The notes beneath the pieces are model-generated. The model did no database searches. It saw only the letters and a program-made list of their open reading frames with translations, and was not told the origin of the DNA. The translations under genes and the position numbers were made by a program. This document shows, piece by piece, positions 8,362 through 17,341 of a DNA stretch of 64,000 bases. The stretch's first letter is position 1; each line of letters opens with the position of its first letter. The DNA comes from Ruminiclostridium papyrosolvens C7. Its GTDB lineage: Bacteria > Bacillota > Clostridia > Acetivibrionales > DSM-1351. The DNA is taken from the NCBI RefSeq assembly GCF_000421965.1, contig NZ_ATAY01000030.1, positions 62,001 to 126,000 on the forward strand. Direction: 5' to 3'.

Positions 8362-9660
8362 ATGAAAAAAATATTTAAAGCCCTTATTATACTGATGATC
8401 GTACTAATTTCTTCTGGATGCTTTTATGACGGAGATAACGTGCTGGTTAAGCCAAACCCTTCTAAAAAGCAATTGACTTTGTATACCATACAGGGTGATT
8501 CATCTGTAAACCAGGTAATTGCCGATTCTGTGTACAGATTTGAAAAGGATAACAGTAGTTTTGAAGTAGTACACGAACTTATACCCAACGACTTGTACAA
8601 GAACAGGCTATCTGTTTGTGTAGCAACTAATCAAATGCCGGATGTTTTTCCCACCTGGTCCGGGGGAATTTTAAAGCAGTACATAAGTATTGGTGGAGTA
8701 GTAAATCTTGAAAAATACATGAAGACCGACAATTACAGTCTGCGGTTTAATGACAAGGCGTTAAAGATGGTTACCGATGAGAACGGAATATGGGGTGTGC
8801 CTGTTGAAAATATGTCAATCGCACTTATATTCTATAACAAAGACATCTTTAATGCCTTGAAATTATCCGAACCAAAGACTTTTGATGAACTCAAGGATAT
8901 AATAGTTAGGTTAAAGCAAAAGCAATACATCCCATTTGCACTTGCTAACAGGACAGCCTGGACAGGGTCGATGTTCTACATGTATTTTGTAGATCGCCTT
9001 GGTGGGCCTTCTGTTTTTGACAATGCAGCAAACAGGAAGAATAATGGTTCATTTGATAACGATGTATTTGTGCAGGCCGGAAAAATGGTGCAGGAGCTTG
9101 TAAATATGGGGGCTTTCCCAAAAGGCTTCAACTGGATGGACGAAGATGCCGGGGATTCCAGAAATCTTTTGTACAATAATTCAGCTTGTATGACATTAGC
9201 CGGTAGTTGGTTTATAAGCAATGTCAGATACGAAAAGCCTGATTTTGTGGAAAAGATAGGAGTATTTCCATTTCCTTCAATTCCAGGGGGAAAAGGGGAT
9301 CCCCGTAATACTATCGGAACACTTGGAGACAATTATTACTCCGTTGCCAGTTCGTGTGAGTATCCTGATAAAGCCTTTGAGCTTATAAAATACTTAATTG
9401 ATGATACTGCAGTAGAAAAGCGTATAGATGCAGGAAAAATACCGCCTGTCAAGGATCTGGACTTAGAAGATCCTTTGATTAATGAAATATTGGGTTATAT
9501 AAATCAATCTCCAAATGTTCAATTCTGGTATGACCAGTACCTTCCTCCAAAGCTGTCGGAAGCTCATTTAATCCTTTCACGACGTATATTCGGAGGTGAA
9601 GACCCAAAAAGAGCAGCCGAGCAATTGGAAAAGATTACAAAACAATACTATAATCAGTAA
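8362..9660 (+). CDS. second sugar-binding lipoprotein, probable sensor subunit
   Basis: A 432-residue lipoprotein with lipobox ISSGC (Cys20), paralogous along its whole length to the binding protein at 5008-6366 (shared blocks include WGVPVEN, MSIALIFYNKDIF, LLYNNSACMTLAGSWF and VQFWYDQYL). An in-frame ATG at 8350 is less likely because TGAGGT at 8351-8356 fits as ribosome site for ATG 8362. No permease follows; instead a kinase gene starts 11 bases later. This suggests the protein presents bound sugar to the kinase rather than to the importer, a binding-protein-assisted 'three-component' sensor. That role is inferred from context. Confidence 0.85.
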   Translation: MKKIFKALIILMIVLISSGCFYDGDNVLVKPNPSKKQLTLYTIQGDSSVNQVIADSVYRFEKDNSSFEVVHELIPNDLYKNRLSVCVATNQMPDVFPTWSGGILKQYISIGGVVNLEKYMKTDNYSLRFNDKALKMVTDENGIWGVPVENMSIALIFYNKDIFNALKLSEPKTFDELKDIIVRLKQKQYIPFALANRTAWTGSMFYMYFVDRLGGPSVFDNAANRKNNGSFDNDVFVQAGKMVQELVNMGAFPKGFNWMDEDAGDSRNLLYNNSACMTLAGSWFISNVRYEKPDFVEKIGVFPFPSIPGGKGDPRNTIGTLGDNYYSVASSCEYPDKAFELIKYLIDDTAVEKRIDAGKIPPVKDLDLEDPLINEILGYINQSPNVQFWYDQYLPPKLSEAHLILSRRIFGGEDPKRAAEQLEKITKQYYNQ

Positions 9661-9671
9661 CAGGTGAGGAT

Positions 9672-11480
9672 ATGAAAAATTGGTTATTACAGTCAGTAAA
9701 AAAAACAATAAGAAATTTGACATTCCGATCAAAAATTACGTATTTTCTTGTAATAACGATTTGTATCACAGTTTTGATTGTAGTGGCTTGCTCATACACG
9801 ATTACAAGCCGTTCAATAAAAGAGCAGGCAAAGAATATGACAATGCAACAGCTGGAACAGAATACACTGAATCTGGAGGACTATCTCAAAAATATTGAGA
9901 GTACCCCGGATAATATTATAAATGACAAAAGTTTTCAGGAATACCTTTCAAACCCCGATGAAGACAATCTGGAGTTTACTGATAAGGTTGACGATGTATA
10001 CAAATTGATGTCCAACATACTTGGCTCAAAAAGAAATATATTATATGTATATGTTTATAAACTTCTCAATGGCAAGGAATTATATCTGGGGCCCACAAAA
10101 GCCGGAAATAAGTCGGACTTTTCAACGGGTATAGGATATTTATCTAAAAATGATATAACAGGTAGTCCTATAAGAACAAGTTTTAGGAAAGACCCTGTCA
10201 TAAACAAGGAATATACCCTATCCATTTACCGACCTATATTTGATGTGTATAGAATAAGACAGCCAATAGGTATACTGGGTATTTCTGTTTCAGAGGATGT
10301 TGTTGCCCGATTCTATTCACATACAAATACGAATCTTCCCCTTGAAACCTTTATCATGGACGGAAATGGCATGATAATATCACATATGAATAAAAACAGG
10401 ATATATGCCGATGCCGGACTTAAAAACATAGTACACAAGCAGGATGGTTCTAAGGAGATAAATGGAAAGCTTGTTGTTTACAAGTATGTAAAGGATTGGG
10501 ATTGGTATGTCGTAGGCACATTGCCTATCAGTTATCTCCTCCGAGATAATAATGTTATGCTGTTAGCAATTTTTATTATAGTCATAATAACCTTGATAGT
10601 TGGTATTTTTATCTCCTATGGATTCAGTAAGCATTTGTTCAGACCCTTTGATGAGCTTATATATAGAATGTCCAGAGTGTCAACGGGAGACATGGAAACG
10701 AGAATAAGTTTGCCTACTTACGGATCTGATTTTCAGCAGGTTTCACAGGGCTTTAATATAATGGTTGAGCATATAGATGAATTAATGAAAAAGATATATG
10801 AGGAACAGAGGCAACTGAAAGAAATAGAGTTTAAGGCTCTACAGTCCCAGATTAATCCCCATTTTCTGTACAATACACTGGAATCAATTCATTGGCAGGC
10901 ACTGCTTTGCGGACATCATGAAATCTCTACTATGGTAAAGGCATTAGCGGGCTTCTACAGAATTAGCCTTAGTAAGGGAGAGGCTATTATTCCTTTAAAA
11001 AATGAAGCAGAGCATGTCGACAATTATATGACCATACAGGAAATACGGTATAAGGAAAAAATGGAAAGCTATATTGACATACCTGAGGAATTTTATGACG
11101 TCAAAATTCCCAAAATGACTTTGCAGCCCTTGGTTGAAAATGCTATATACCATGGATTAAGAGGAAGGGAAGCAAAGGGGTTTATTAAAATAACGGCTGA
11201 AAGAGACGGAGATGACATTATTGTTAAAACCATCGATAATGGAACCGGAATGACAGCAGAGCAAATAAGCAGGTTGAACCAGACCTTGGAGGATAATGAT
11301 CCAAGCGTGGGATATGGTGTCAGAAATGTTCACCAGAGGATAAAACTATTTCTTGGCAGCCCTTATGGACTGTATTACGAAAGTAATGAGTATGGCGGAG
11401 TAACCGTTAACGTCAGACTCCGCAGTGAAATACAAAGAACGGTGGGTGATGAATTTGTACAAAGTGTTGATTGTAGATGA
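9672..11480 (+). CDS. YesM-type sensor histidine kinase
   Basis: A 602-residue membrane kinase. One membrane segment lies near residues 20-42, followed by an extracytoplasmic Cache-like sensing region to about 290, a second segment near 295-317, a HAMP linker, a His_kinase domain with phosphoacceptor His397 in QSQINPHFLYNTLESIHW, and a C-terminal HATPase_c domain (LVENAIYHGLRG, DNGTGM, GYGVRNVHQRI). The gene is wedged between a sugar-binding lipoprotein and an AraC-type response regulator whose start overlaps its end, so the trio is one signalling unit. It probably senses extracellular oligosaccharide through the lipoprotein. Confidence 0.9.
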   Translation: MKNWLLQSVKKTIRNLTFRSKITYFLVITICITVLIVVACSYTITSRSIKEQAKNMTMQQLEQNTLNLEDYLKNIESTPDNIINDKSFQEYLSNPDEDNLEFTDKVDDVYKLMSNILGSKRNILYVYVYKLLNGKELYLGPTKAGNKSDFSTGIGYLSKNDITGSPIRTSFRKDPVINKEYTLSIYRPIFDVYRIRQPIGILGISVSEDVVARFYSHTNTNLPLETFIMDGNGMIISHMNKNRIYADAGLKNIVHKQDGSKEINGKLVVYKYVKDWDWYVVGTLPISYLLRDNNVMLLAIFIIVIITLIVGIFISYGFSKHLFRPFDELIYRMSRVSTGDMETRISLPTYGSDFQQVSQGFNIMVEHIDELMKKIYEEQRQLKEIEFKALQSQINPHFLYNTLESIHWQALLCGHHEISTMVKALAGFYRISLSKGEAIIPLKNEAEHVDNYMTIQEIRYKEKMESYIDIPEEFYDVKIPKMTLQPLVENAIYHGLRGREAKGFIKITAERDGDDIIVKTIDNGTGMTAEQISRLNQTLEDNDPSVGYGVRNVHQRIKLFLGSPYGLYYESNEYGGVTVNVRLRSEIQRTVGDEFVQSVDCR

Positions 11481-13017
11481 CGAAAGTATAATTCGCAATG
11501 GCCTTTACAATATGATACCATGGTCAAATTTAGGAGTAAGCGATGTTCTGACAGCATCGTGTGCAAAGGAAGCCCTGAAAATAGTGCAGGATACCAAACC
11601 GGATATAATGCTTACGGATATTTGCATGCCTGAAATGGACGGGCTGGAAATGACCAAAATTATGCTTGAAAAGGTGCCTGATTTGAAAGTAATTGTCCTG
11701 ACAGGCTACGATGACTTTAAATACGCTCAAAAAAGCTGTTCACTGGGTGTTAAGGACTTTATATTAAAGCCGGTAGATGAGACCAGCCTTATTAAATGTA
11801 TAAAACTACAAATAGACCATATACAGTCTGAAATACAATCTGCAGTTGAAAATAGCATTATGAGCCGTAAAAGGATGATTGAAAACCAGAGAGAGTTTGA
11901 AAAGTCACTGATTAAGCTTACTGAAAAAGCAGTTGATCACGCTTATGCCATTGAAGTACCGGAAGGTATAAAATTTGCAGATAATTGTGAATATCAGGTT
12001 GCGGTACTTACTCCTGAAATATCTGAGAATAGTATCTGGAATCAGCATAGGAATTTGCTTATGATGTCAGTAAAGAGTTTTTTTATTGATATGGTGGATG
12101 CAAAAAATTCAGGCTGGACTTTTCAGAATTCTGATGGTGATATAGTTGTTATATTTTATGTAGATAAAAAATCTGAAAATGCCGAAGAACAGATTTCAAA
12201 ATTGCAGGAAATCATTAATGTGGAATTTGATGTAGAAATGAGGGTTGGAATAGGCCCCGTTGTTCCAAACATGTCACGGATAAAATTTTCCTATGGAAAT
12301 GCAAGGGAAAAATGCGGTATTAAGAAATTAAATTCTGACAAACATCATAACTCCAAGCTTGGGAATGACTACCCAAGCAAAAAGGATAAACTTTTAGTTC
12401 TAAAAGAAAAAATACTTTCCAGCTTCCATGATACCGAAGCAGCAAAGGAATATCTTAAAAAGTACATAAACGAAGTTAAAATATCAGGAGTTTCAAAGTC
12501 TATAGCCGAGCAAAAGTTTTACGATCTGGCATCAGCTTTTTATTGGGAATACCTTAAAACTACAGGAAATCCGGCGGACGGCAGGCTGGAAACACTGATT
12601 ACAACTCTTCAAACCAACGATTTAGAAAATTGCTGTGTATTTACCGAAATGTTTATTGTAAAACTAATGTATACTAATAAGAAGCAAATGCATGAGATAA
12701 TAGAGGCGGCAACTGTATTTATCAATCAAAGACTTACTGAGGATCTGACAGTTTTTACTTTGGCAGAACAGTTCCATGTTGCAAGAAATTATTTCTCCAG
12801 ACTTTTCAAGAAGGAAATGGGAGAGGGCTGCAACGAATATATTACTCGTAAACGTATCGAAAAAGCAAAGCATCTTCTTACTGTGTCTAGACTTAAAACC
12901 TATGAGGTAGCTGAACAGGTAGGATATCACGATACTAATTATTTTTCTCTTGCATTTAAAAAGAATACAGGACTTTCTCCTACAGAATTCAGGGACAGAC
13001 AGAATAATCCGGAGTAA
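11449..13017 (+). CDS. YesN-type response regulator with AraC DNA-binding domain
   Basis: A 522-residue cytoplasmic transcription regulator. The N-terminal receiver has the acidic pair in VDDE, the phosphorylation site in DIMLTDICMPEMDG and Lys in ILKPVDE. A long middle region of unknown fold leads to two AraC helix-turn-helices (LAEQFHVARNYFSRLFKKEM and YEVAEQVGYHDTNYFSLAFK). The frame is open from ATG 11425, but GGTGGG before ATG 11449 favours the latter; it overlaps the kinase gene by 32 bases. It should activate the importer and downstream catabolic genes on sugar binding; its operator was not identified. Confidence 0.9.
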   Translation: MNLYKVLIVDDESIIRNGLYNMIPWSNLGVSDVLTASCAKEALKIVQDTKPDIMLTDICMPEMDGLEMTKIMLEKVPDLKVIVLTGYDDFKYAQKSCSLGVKDFILKPVDETSLIKCIKLQIDHIQSEIQSAVENSIMSRKRMIENQREFEKSLIKLTEKAVDHAYAIEVPEGIKFADNCEYQVAVLTPEISENSIWNQHRNLLMMSVKSFFIDMVDAKNSGWTFQNSDGDIVVIFYVDKKSENAEEQISKLQEIINVEFDVEMRVGIGPVVPNMSRIKFSYGNAREKCGIKKLNSDKHHNSKLGNDYPSKKDKLLVLKEKILSSFHDTEAAKEYLKKYINEVKISGVSKSIAEQKFYDLASAFYWEYLKTTGNPADGRLETLITTLQTNDLENCCVFTEMFIVKLMYTNKKQMHEIIEAATVFINQRLTEDLTVFTLAEQFHVARNYFSRLFKKEMGEGCNEYITRKRIEKAKHLLTVSRLKTYEVAEQVGYHDTNYFSLAFKKNTGLSPTEFRDRQNNPE

Positions 13018-13040
13018 AAAGTTCTTAATGGAGGTTTGAC

Positions 13041-14060
13041 ATGCAGAAGATAAGATTGGGACGGACAGAGCTGATGGTTGCAAGAAGCAGCTTTGGTGCA
13101 CTACCTATACAGAGAATTTCATTTGATGAAGCAAGAAAAATTCTTTTAAAGGCTTACAACGGGGGTATTAATTTTTATGATACTGCCCATATGTATACAG
13201 ATAGTGAAGAGAAGCTGGGATATGCCTTTTCTGATATAAGAAAAGATATAATAATTGCAACAAAAAGTGTTGCAACAGATAGGAAGACACTGCTTGAACA
13301 TCTCGAAACCAGCTTGAAAAATATGAAAACAGATTATGTTGATATACTTCAGCTTCATAATCCCGGTGTCCTGCCTGACCCGGAGGACCCTGAAAGCTCA
13401 TATGCAGGCATGATGGAAGCTAAAAAGAAGGGTATGGTGCGCTTTGTAGGAATTACAAACCATAGAATAAAAACCGCAGTGGAAGCAGTTGAATCAGGTC
13501 TGTATGACACAATGCAGTTCCCACTAAGTTCCCTTTCTTCGGATATTGATCTTGAACTTGTTGAGGCATGCAGAAAAATGGATGTTGGGCTAATAGCTAT
13601 GAAAGCCATGTCAGGTGGTTTGATTACAAATGCGGCGTCAACTTTTGCTTTTTTAAGGCAGTTTGATAATGTTGTTCCCATTTGGGGGATACAAAGAGAA
13701 GCTGAGCTTGACGAGTTTCTTGAATTAGAAAAAAACCCTCCTATACTCAATGATGAATTATGGGAGGTCATAAAAAGAGATCGTACAGAACTGGCAGGGA
13801 ATTTCTGTAGGGGCTGCGGCTACTGTATGCCTTGTCCGGCAGGAATTGAGATTCCGACTCAGGCACGAATATCACTGCTTATTCGGCGAGCACCCTATCG
13901 ACCGTTTTTGAGCGATGAGTTTAAAGGAAAGATGGAACTTATTAATAAGTGTATTGAATGTGGACAATGCAAAAACCACTGCCCATATAGTATTGATACT
14001 CCAAATCTTCTTAAAGTACAGTTGCAGGATTATAACGAGTTTTATGCTAAAAATAGATAA
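13041..14060 (+). CDS. aldo/keto reductase with C-terminal 4Fe-4S domain
   Basis: A 339-residue oxidoreductase. Residues 1-240 form an aldo/keto reductase barrel (GINFYDTAHMYTDSE carries the catalytic Asp/Tyr region). The C terminus has two ferredoxin-like cysteine clusters, CRGCGYCMPCP and CIECGQCKNHCP. Such fusions are common in anaerobes and may couple carbonyl reduction to ferredoxin. It starts 23 bases after the regulator gene with GGAGG at 13029-13033 and precedes the GH3 gene, so it may act on a sugar aldehyde or keto intermediate from the same pathway; the substrate is unknown. Confidence 0.85.
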   Translation: MQKIRLGRTELMVARSSFGALPIQRISFDEARKILLKAYNGGINFYDTAHMYTDSEEKLGYAFSDIRKDIIIATKSVATDRKTLLEHLETSLKNMKTDYVDILQLHNPGVLPDPEDPESSYAGMMEAKKKGMVRFVGITNHRIKTAVEAVESGLYDTMQFPLSSLSSDIDLELVEACRKMDVGLIAMKAMSGGLITNAASTFAFLRQFDNVVPIWGIQREAELDEFLELEKNPPILNDELWEVIKRDRTELAGNFCRGCGYCMPCPAGIEIPTQARISLLIRRAPYRPFLSDEFKGKMELINKCIECGQCKNHCPYSIDTPNLLKVQLQDYNEFYAKNR

Positions 14061-14113
14061 AGAATAAACATTACAATCGCAGTAAACATTATATTAAAAA
14101 AGGAGATTTAACT

Positions 14114-16288
14114 ATGGCTGTTAACACTCGAATTTTTCACTGTGATGAATTCTTCCGACTTTCAAGGGAAGAAAAAAAGGAATTTGAAAGTATTATAAAA
14201 AAGGAACTGGAAGAAAACCCTGTAAAACATCTGGATACTGAATGGGGCCGTTTTGAAAATCTTCCTGAGATGACAGAGGAAGAAATCGACAAGCTGGCAG
14301 AAGATGTTTTATCTGAAATGACTCTAGAGCAGAAAGTTTACCAGATGTCATGTGACAATGACGCACGGTATGCACCTTTAAACCCTCCAAGATATAATTA
14401 TATTCCATATTACGCAGGTGAGGACTTGGAATTGAACATACCGGCCGTTAAATTTACAGACGGACCTACAGGTATTGTTATGAGCTATAATGCTACTGCT
14501 TTTCCGGTATCAATTGCTCGTGGTTCAACATGGGACACGGAACTTGAGGAACGTGTGGGAAATATAATAGGTATAGAAGGCCGCTCAGGAGGTGCAAACT
14601 TTTTTGCAGGAGTATGTATAAATCTCCTTCGCCATCCTGCGTGGGGACGTGCTCAGGAAACATATGGTGAGGATACTGTCCTTTTAGGTAAAATGGGTGC
14701 TGCATTAACGAAGGGCGTTCAAAAGCATATGATGGCGTGTATAAAACACTATGTTGCCAACAGTATGGAAAATGCACGATTTAAAGTCAGTGTTGAAATG
14801 GATGAAAGAACCCTGCGTGAAATATACCTTCCTCATTTCAAGGAATGTGTAGACGCGGGTGCTGCAGCAATTATGAGCTCATATAACCGTGTAAGAGGAG
14901 AGTGGTGTGGTCACCATGATTACCTGCTGAATCAGATTCTAAATGGGGAATGGGGTTTCAAAGGATTTGTAATGTCTGACTTCATCTGGGGTGTCAGAGA
15001 TACTGTAGATGCGGCAAACGGCGGACAATGCATGGAGATGTATGCAACTCAGTACTTTGGTAAAAGACTCGTTGAGGCTGTCAGAGACGGAAAAGTAGAT
15101 AAAAGTAAGATAGATGCAGCAGTAAAGAGAATATTGAGACAAAAAATCAGATTCTCGTTTGTTGGAGATAAGGCACAATATTCCCCGGAAAAAATGGGAA
15201 GTAAGGAACATGCTGAGCTGGCTCGTGAGGTTTCTGAAAAATCAACTATACTACTTAAAAACGAAGGAATACTTCCACTTGAAAAAGATAAGGTTAAGAA
15301 AATTACAGTGGTTGGAAGGTTGGCTGTTGAACCTAATACAGGTGATTTAAAGGGAAGCAGTGCGGTATTTCCTCACTATGTCATAACACCGCTTCAGGGT
15401 ATTATTAATGAGGCAGGAAGCGGAATAGAAGTTAAATATGTAGACGGTAGAACACCCCATCAGGCTCAGGAGCTGTCAAAGAATGCAGACGCAGTTGTTA
15501 TTGTAGCAGGATTAACCTCTCTTGATGAGGGAGAATTTATTACAAATGGCGGTGACGTGGGAGGCGACAGGAAATATCTCGGACTGCACCCTGAAGATGA
15601 AGACCTTATTGAGACTGTATCAAAGGTAAACAAGAATGTAATTGTCGTTTTGCAGGGCGGAAGTACTATTATTGTTGAACCTTGGAAGAACTTGGCTAAG
15701 GCCATTCTTATCCAATGGTATCCCGGTATGGAAGGCGGAACTGCTCTGGCAAATATACTTTTCGGAAAAGTAAATCCTTCTGCCAAGCTGCCGGTTACAG
15801 TACCTGCAACTCCCCAGCAGTTGCCTTACTATGATATGAATGCAACTTCCATTGTATATGACTATTATCACGGCTACTTCCTAGCTGACAAGAAAAAGTA
15901 CCCTGTTTCATACCCTTTTGGATTCGGACTCAGTTATACAACTTACAGCTACAGCAATCCAAAAGTTTCAAAGAAGGGTGACATAATTTCTGTTTCGGTT
16001 GATGTATCCAATACCGGAAAAATGGCCGGAGATGAAGTTGTTCAATTATATATAGGCTACAGGGGTTCAAAGGTTGAACGCCATGTAAAGGATCTTAAAG
16101 GCTTCACCAAAATACACCTTGAGCCGGGAGAGAAAAAGACTGGGGTAATTGAGATAAATAAGGACGACCTTGCATACTATTGTCCTGAATCAAAGCAGTG
16201 GGCGGTCGAGGATATACAGTATGTTGCAATGATTGGTGCATCTTCTGCCTGCAATGATTTACTTAAAGCTGATTTTGATTTAAAATAA
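14114..16288 (+). CDS. glycoside hydrolase family 3 beta-glycosidase
   Basis: A 724-residue GH3 enzyme without signal peptide, hence cytoplasmic. The N-terminal TIM barrel carries the nucleophile Asp289 in FVMSDFIWG; substrate-binding blocks include FTDGPTGIV and KHYVANSMENARF. A second alpha/beta domain follows (LLKNEGILPLE, VVIVAGLTSLDEGEF) and a fibronectin III-like domain ends the protein (SYPFGFGLSYTTYSY onward). It would cleave beta-linked oligosaccharides brought in by the neighbouring importer, as beta-glucosidase or beta-xylosidase; the sequence alone does not separate these. GAGG-like ribosome site AAGGAG at 14100-14105. A strong hairpin follows. Confidence 0.9.
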   Translation: MAVNTRIFHCDEFFRLSREEKKEFESIIKKELEENPVKHLDTEWGRFENLPEMTEEEIDKLAEDVLSEMTLEQKVYQMSCDNDARYAPLNPPRYNYIPYYAGEDLELNIPAVKFTDGPTGIVMSYNATAFPVSIARGSTWDTELEERVGNIIGIEGRSGGANFFAGVCINLLRHPAWGRAQETYGEDTVLLGKMGAALTKGVQKHMMACIKHYVANSMENARFKVSVEMDERTLREIYLPHFKECVDAGAAAIMSSYNRVRGEWCGHHDYLLNQILNGEWGFKGFVMSDFIWGVRDTVDAANGGQCMEMYATQYFGKRLVEAVRDGKVDKSKIDAAVKRILRQKIRFSFVGDKAQYSPEKMGSKEHAELAREVSEKSTILLKNEGILPLEKDKVKKITVVGRLAVEPNTGDLKGSSAVFPHYVITPLQGIINEAGSGIEVKYVDGRTPHQAQELSKNADAVVIVAGLTSLDEGEFITNGGDVGGDRKYLGLHPEDEDLIETVSKVNKNVIVVLQGGSTIIVEPWKNLAKAILIQWYPGMEGGTALANILFGKVNPSAKLPVTVPATPQQLPYYDMNATSIVYDYYHGYFLADKKKYPVSYPFGFGLSYTTYSYSNPKVSKKGDIISVSVDVSNTGKMAGDEVVQLYIGYRGSKVERHVKDLKGFTKIHLEPGEKKTGVIEINKDDLAYYCPESKQWAVEDIQYVAMIGASSACNDLLKADFDLK

Positions 16289-16299
16289 ATATAGTAGTA

Positions 16300-16339
16300 T
16301 ATAAAGGCATTACCGATAACAAACGGTAATGCCTTTATA
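16300..16339 (+). terminator. terminator after the GH3 gene
   Basis: Perfect 16-bp arms TATAAAGGCATTACCG (16300-16315) and CGGTAATGCCTTTATA (16324-16339) with an 8-base loop. The T-tract is short, but position at the end of the sugar module supports termination. Confidence 0.75.
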
Positions 16340-16381
16340 AATTACTTTGAAAATAATAATGCCGGAAAAGGAAAAAATAAA

Positions 16382-16885
16382 ATGATAAATATATACTTTT
16401 TTCAAACACAAATCGGGACAATAGGCATCGCAGAGGAAGATAACAGAATAACAAACGTTTTTTTTGAAACCGATTACAATAAGGAAGCTGTGTTTAATGG
16501 AGATAAGTTCCTGCAACAGTCAGGGTTTTATCTGAATGAAACAGCTCTTTTGAGAGAAGCCGGTAATCAGCTTGATGAGTATCTAAAAGGTAAAAGGATA
16601 GCCTTTGATTTGCCACTGGCTCCAAAAGGAACAGATTTTATGAAAACCGTTTGGAATTGTCTAAATACAATACCATATGGAGATACAAAAAGCTATAAAC
16701 AGATTGCTGAAGCAGCAGGAAACCCAAAGGCATGCCGGGCAGTAGGGATGGCCAACAATAAAAACCCAATCCCCATATTTATACCCTGTCATCGTGTAGT
16801 TGGGGCAAACGGAAGTCTGACTGGATATAGAGGTGGCTTAGAAATAAAGCAAAAGCTTCTTGAAATAGAAAAAAGAAAAATTTGA
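16382..16885 (+). CDS. ogt: methylated-DNA-[protein]-cysteine S-methyltransferase
   Basis: A 167-residue suicide repair protein that transfers the methyl of O6-methylguanine to its own cysteine. The active site is Cys136 in IPCHRVVG, followed by the family segment LTGYRGGLEIKQKLLEIE; the DNA-binding helix-turn-helix lies near residues 100-122 (YGDTKSYKQIAEAAG). The N-terminal ribonuclease-like domain is short but present, as in Ogt. Single gene between two hairpins. ATG 16382 is preceded by a weak AAAGGA site. Confidence 0.92.
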   Translation: MINIYFFQTQIGTIGIAEEDNRITNVFFETDYNKEAVFNGDKFLQQSGFYLNETALLREAGNQLDEYLKGKRIAFDLPLAPKGTDFMKTVWNCLNTIPYGDTKSYKQIAEAAGNPKACRAVGMANNKNPIPIFIPCHRVVGANGSLTGYRGGLEIKQKLLEIEKRKI

Positions 16886-16954
16886 ATTTAATCAGATAAT
16901 CTAGGTAAACCTATTTAATAGTTGAAATAAAAACTTAAAGAAGGGATACTTATT

Positions 16955-17194
16955 ATGGGAAGATTCGAAGGTGCTGAAAAAGTCGGGATAAGGGATAAGG
17001 AGACAAGACAGCTTCTTGCTGTATATCCCTATAAAATTGACGGTACGGATGAAGAGATTGAGAAAGCTGTAAAAGATTGGTATTACAAGCAAAGCTGTAT
17101 AGCAGAAGAATTTCTCTTGAAGTCCTATGTAGACGAACTTACGGAACATGAATTAAAATCTCGAAAAGATGATGATACAAAAAAAGTATATTAA
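16955..17194 (+). CDS. small uncharacterised protein, 79 residues
   Basis: An acidic/basic, soluble 79-residue protein with no membrane segment and no motif I recognise. It has a good start (GAAGGG ribosome site at 16940-16945, ATG 16955) and is followed immediately by a clear terminator, which supports it being a real single-gene transcript. Function unknown. Confidence 0.6.
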   Translation: MGRFEGAEKVGIRDKETRQLLAVYPYKIDGTDEEIEKAVKDWYYKQSCIAEEFLLKSYVDELTEHELKSRKDDDTKKVY

Positions 17195-17196
17195 TG

Positions 17197-17238
17197 AAAA
17201 AGGGTATATCCATTAAAGTGTGGATTTACCCTTTATTT
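17197..17238 (+). terminator. terminator after the 79-residue gene
   Basis: Arms AAAGGGTATATCCA (from 17199) and TGGATTTACCCTTT (17221-17234) with one mismatch and an 8-base loop, then T-rich sequence to 17238. Confidence 0.75.
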
Positions 17239-17341
17239 AATTTCTCTTTAGACAAAATAGTGATTTATACGTAAATATATATTAATAGTAATTTTGTTAT
17301 AAAATTCTAAATGTTATATATGAAAGGTCAAGGAGGAAGTT

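Noticed and set aside
12664-13101. 145-codon minus-strand frame spanning the regulator/aldo-keto reductase junction
   Set aside because: Overlaps two well-supported genes on the other strand and lacks a ribosome site.
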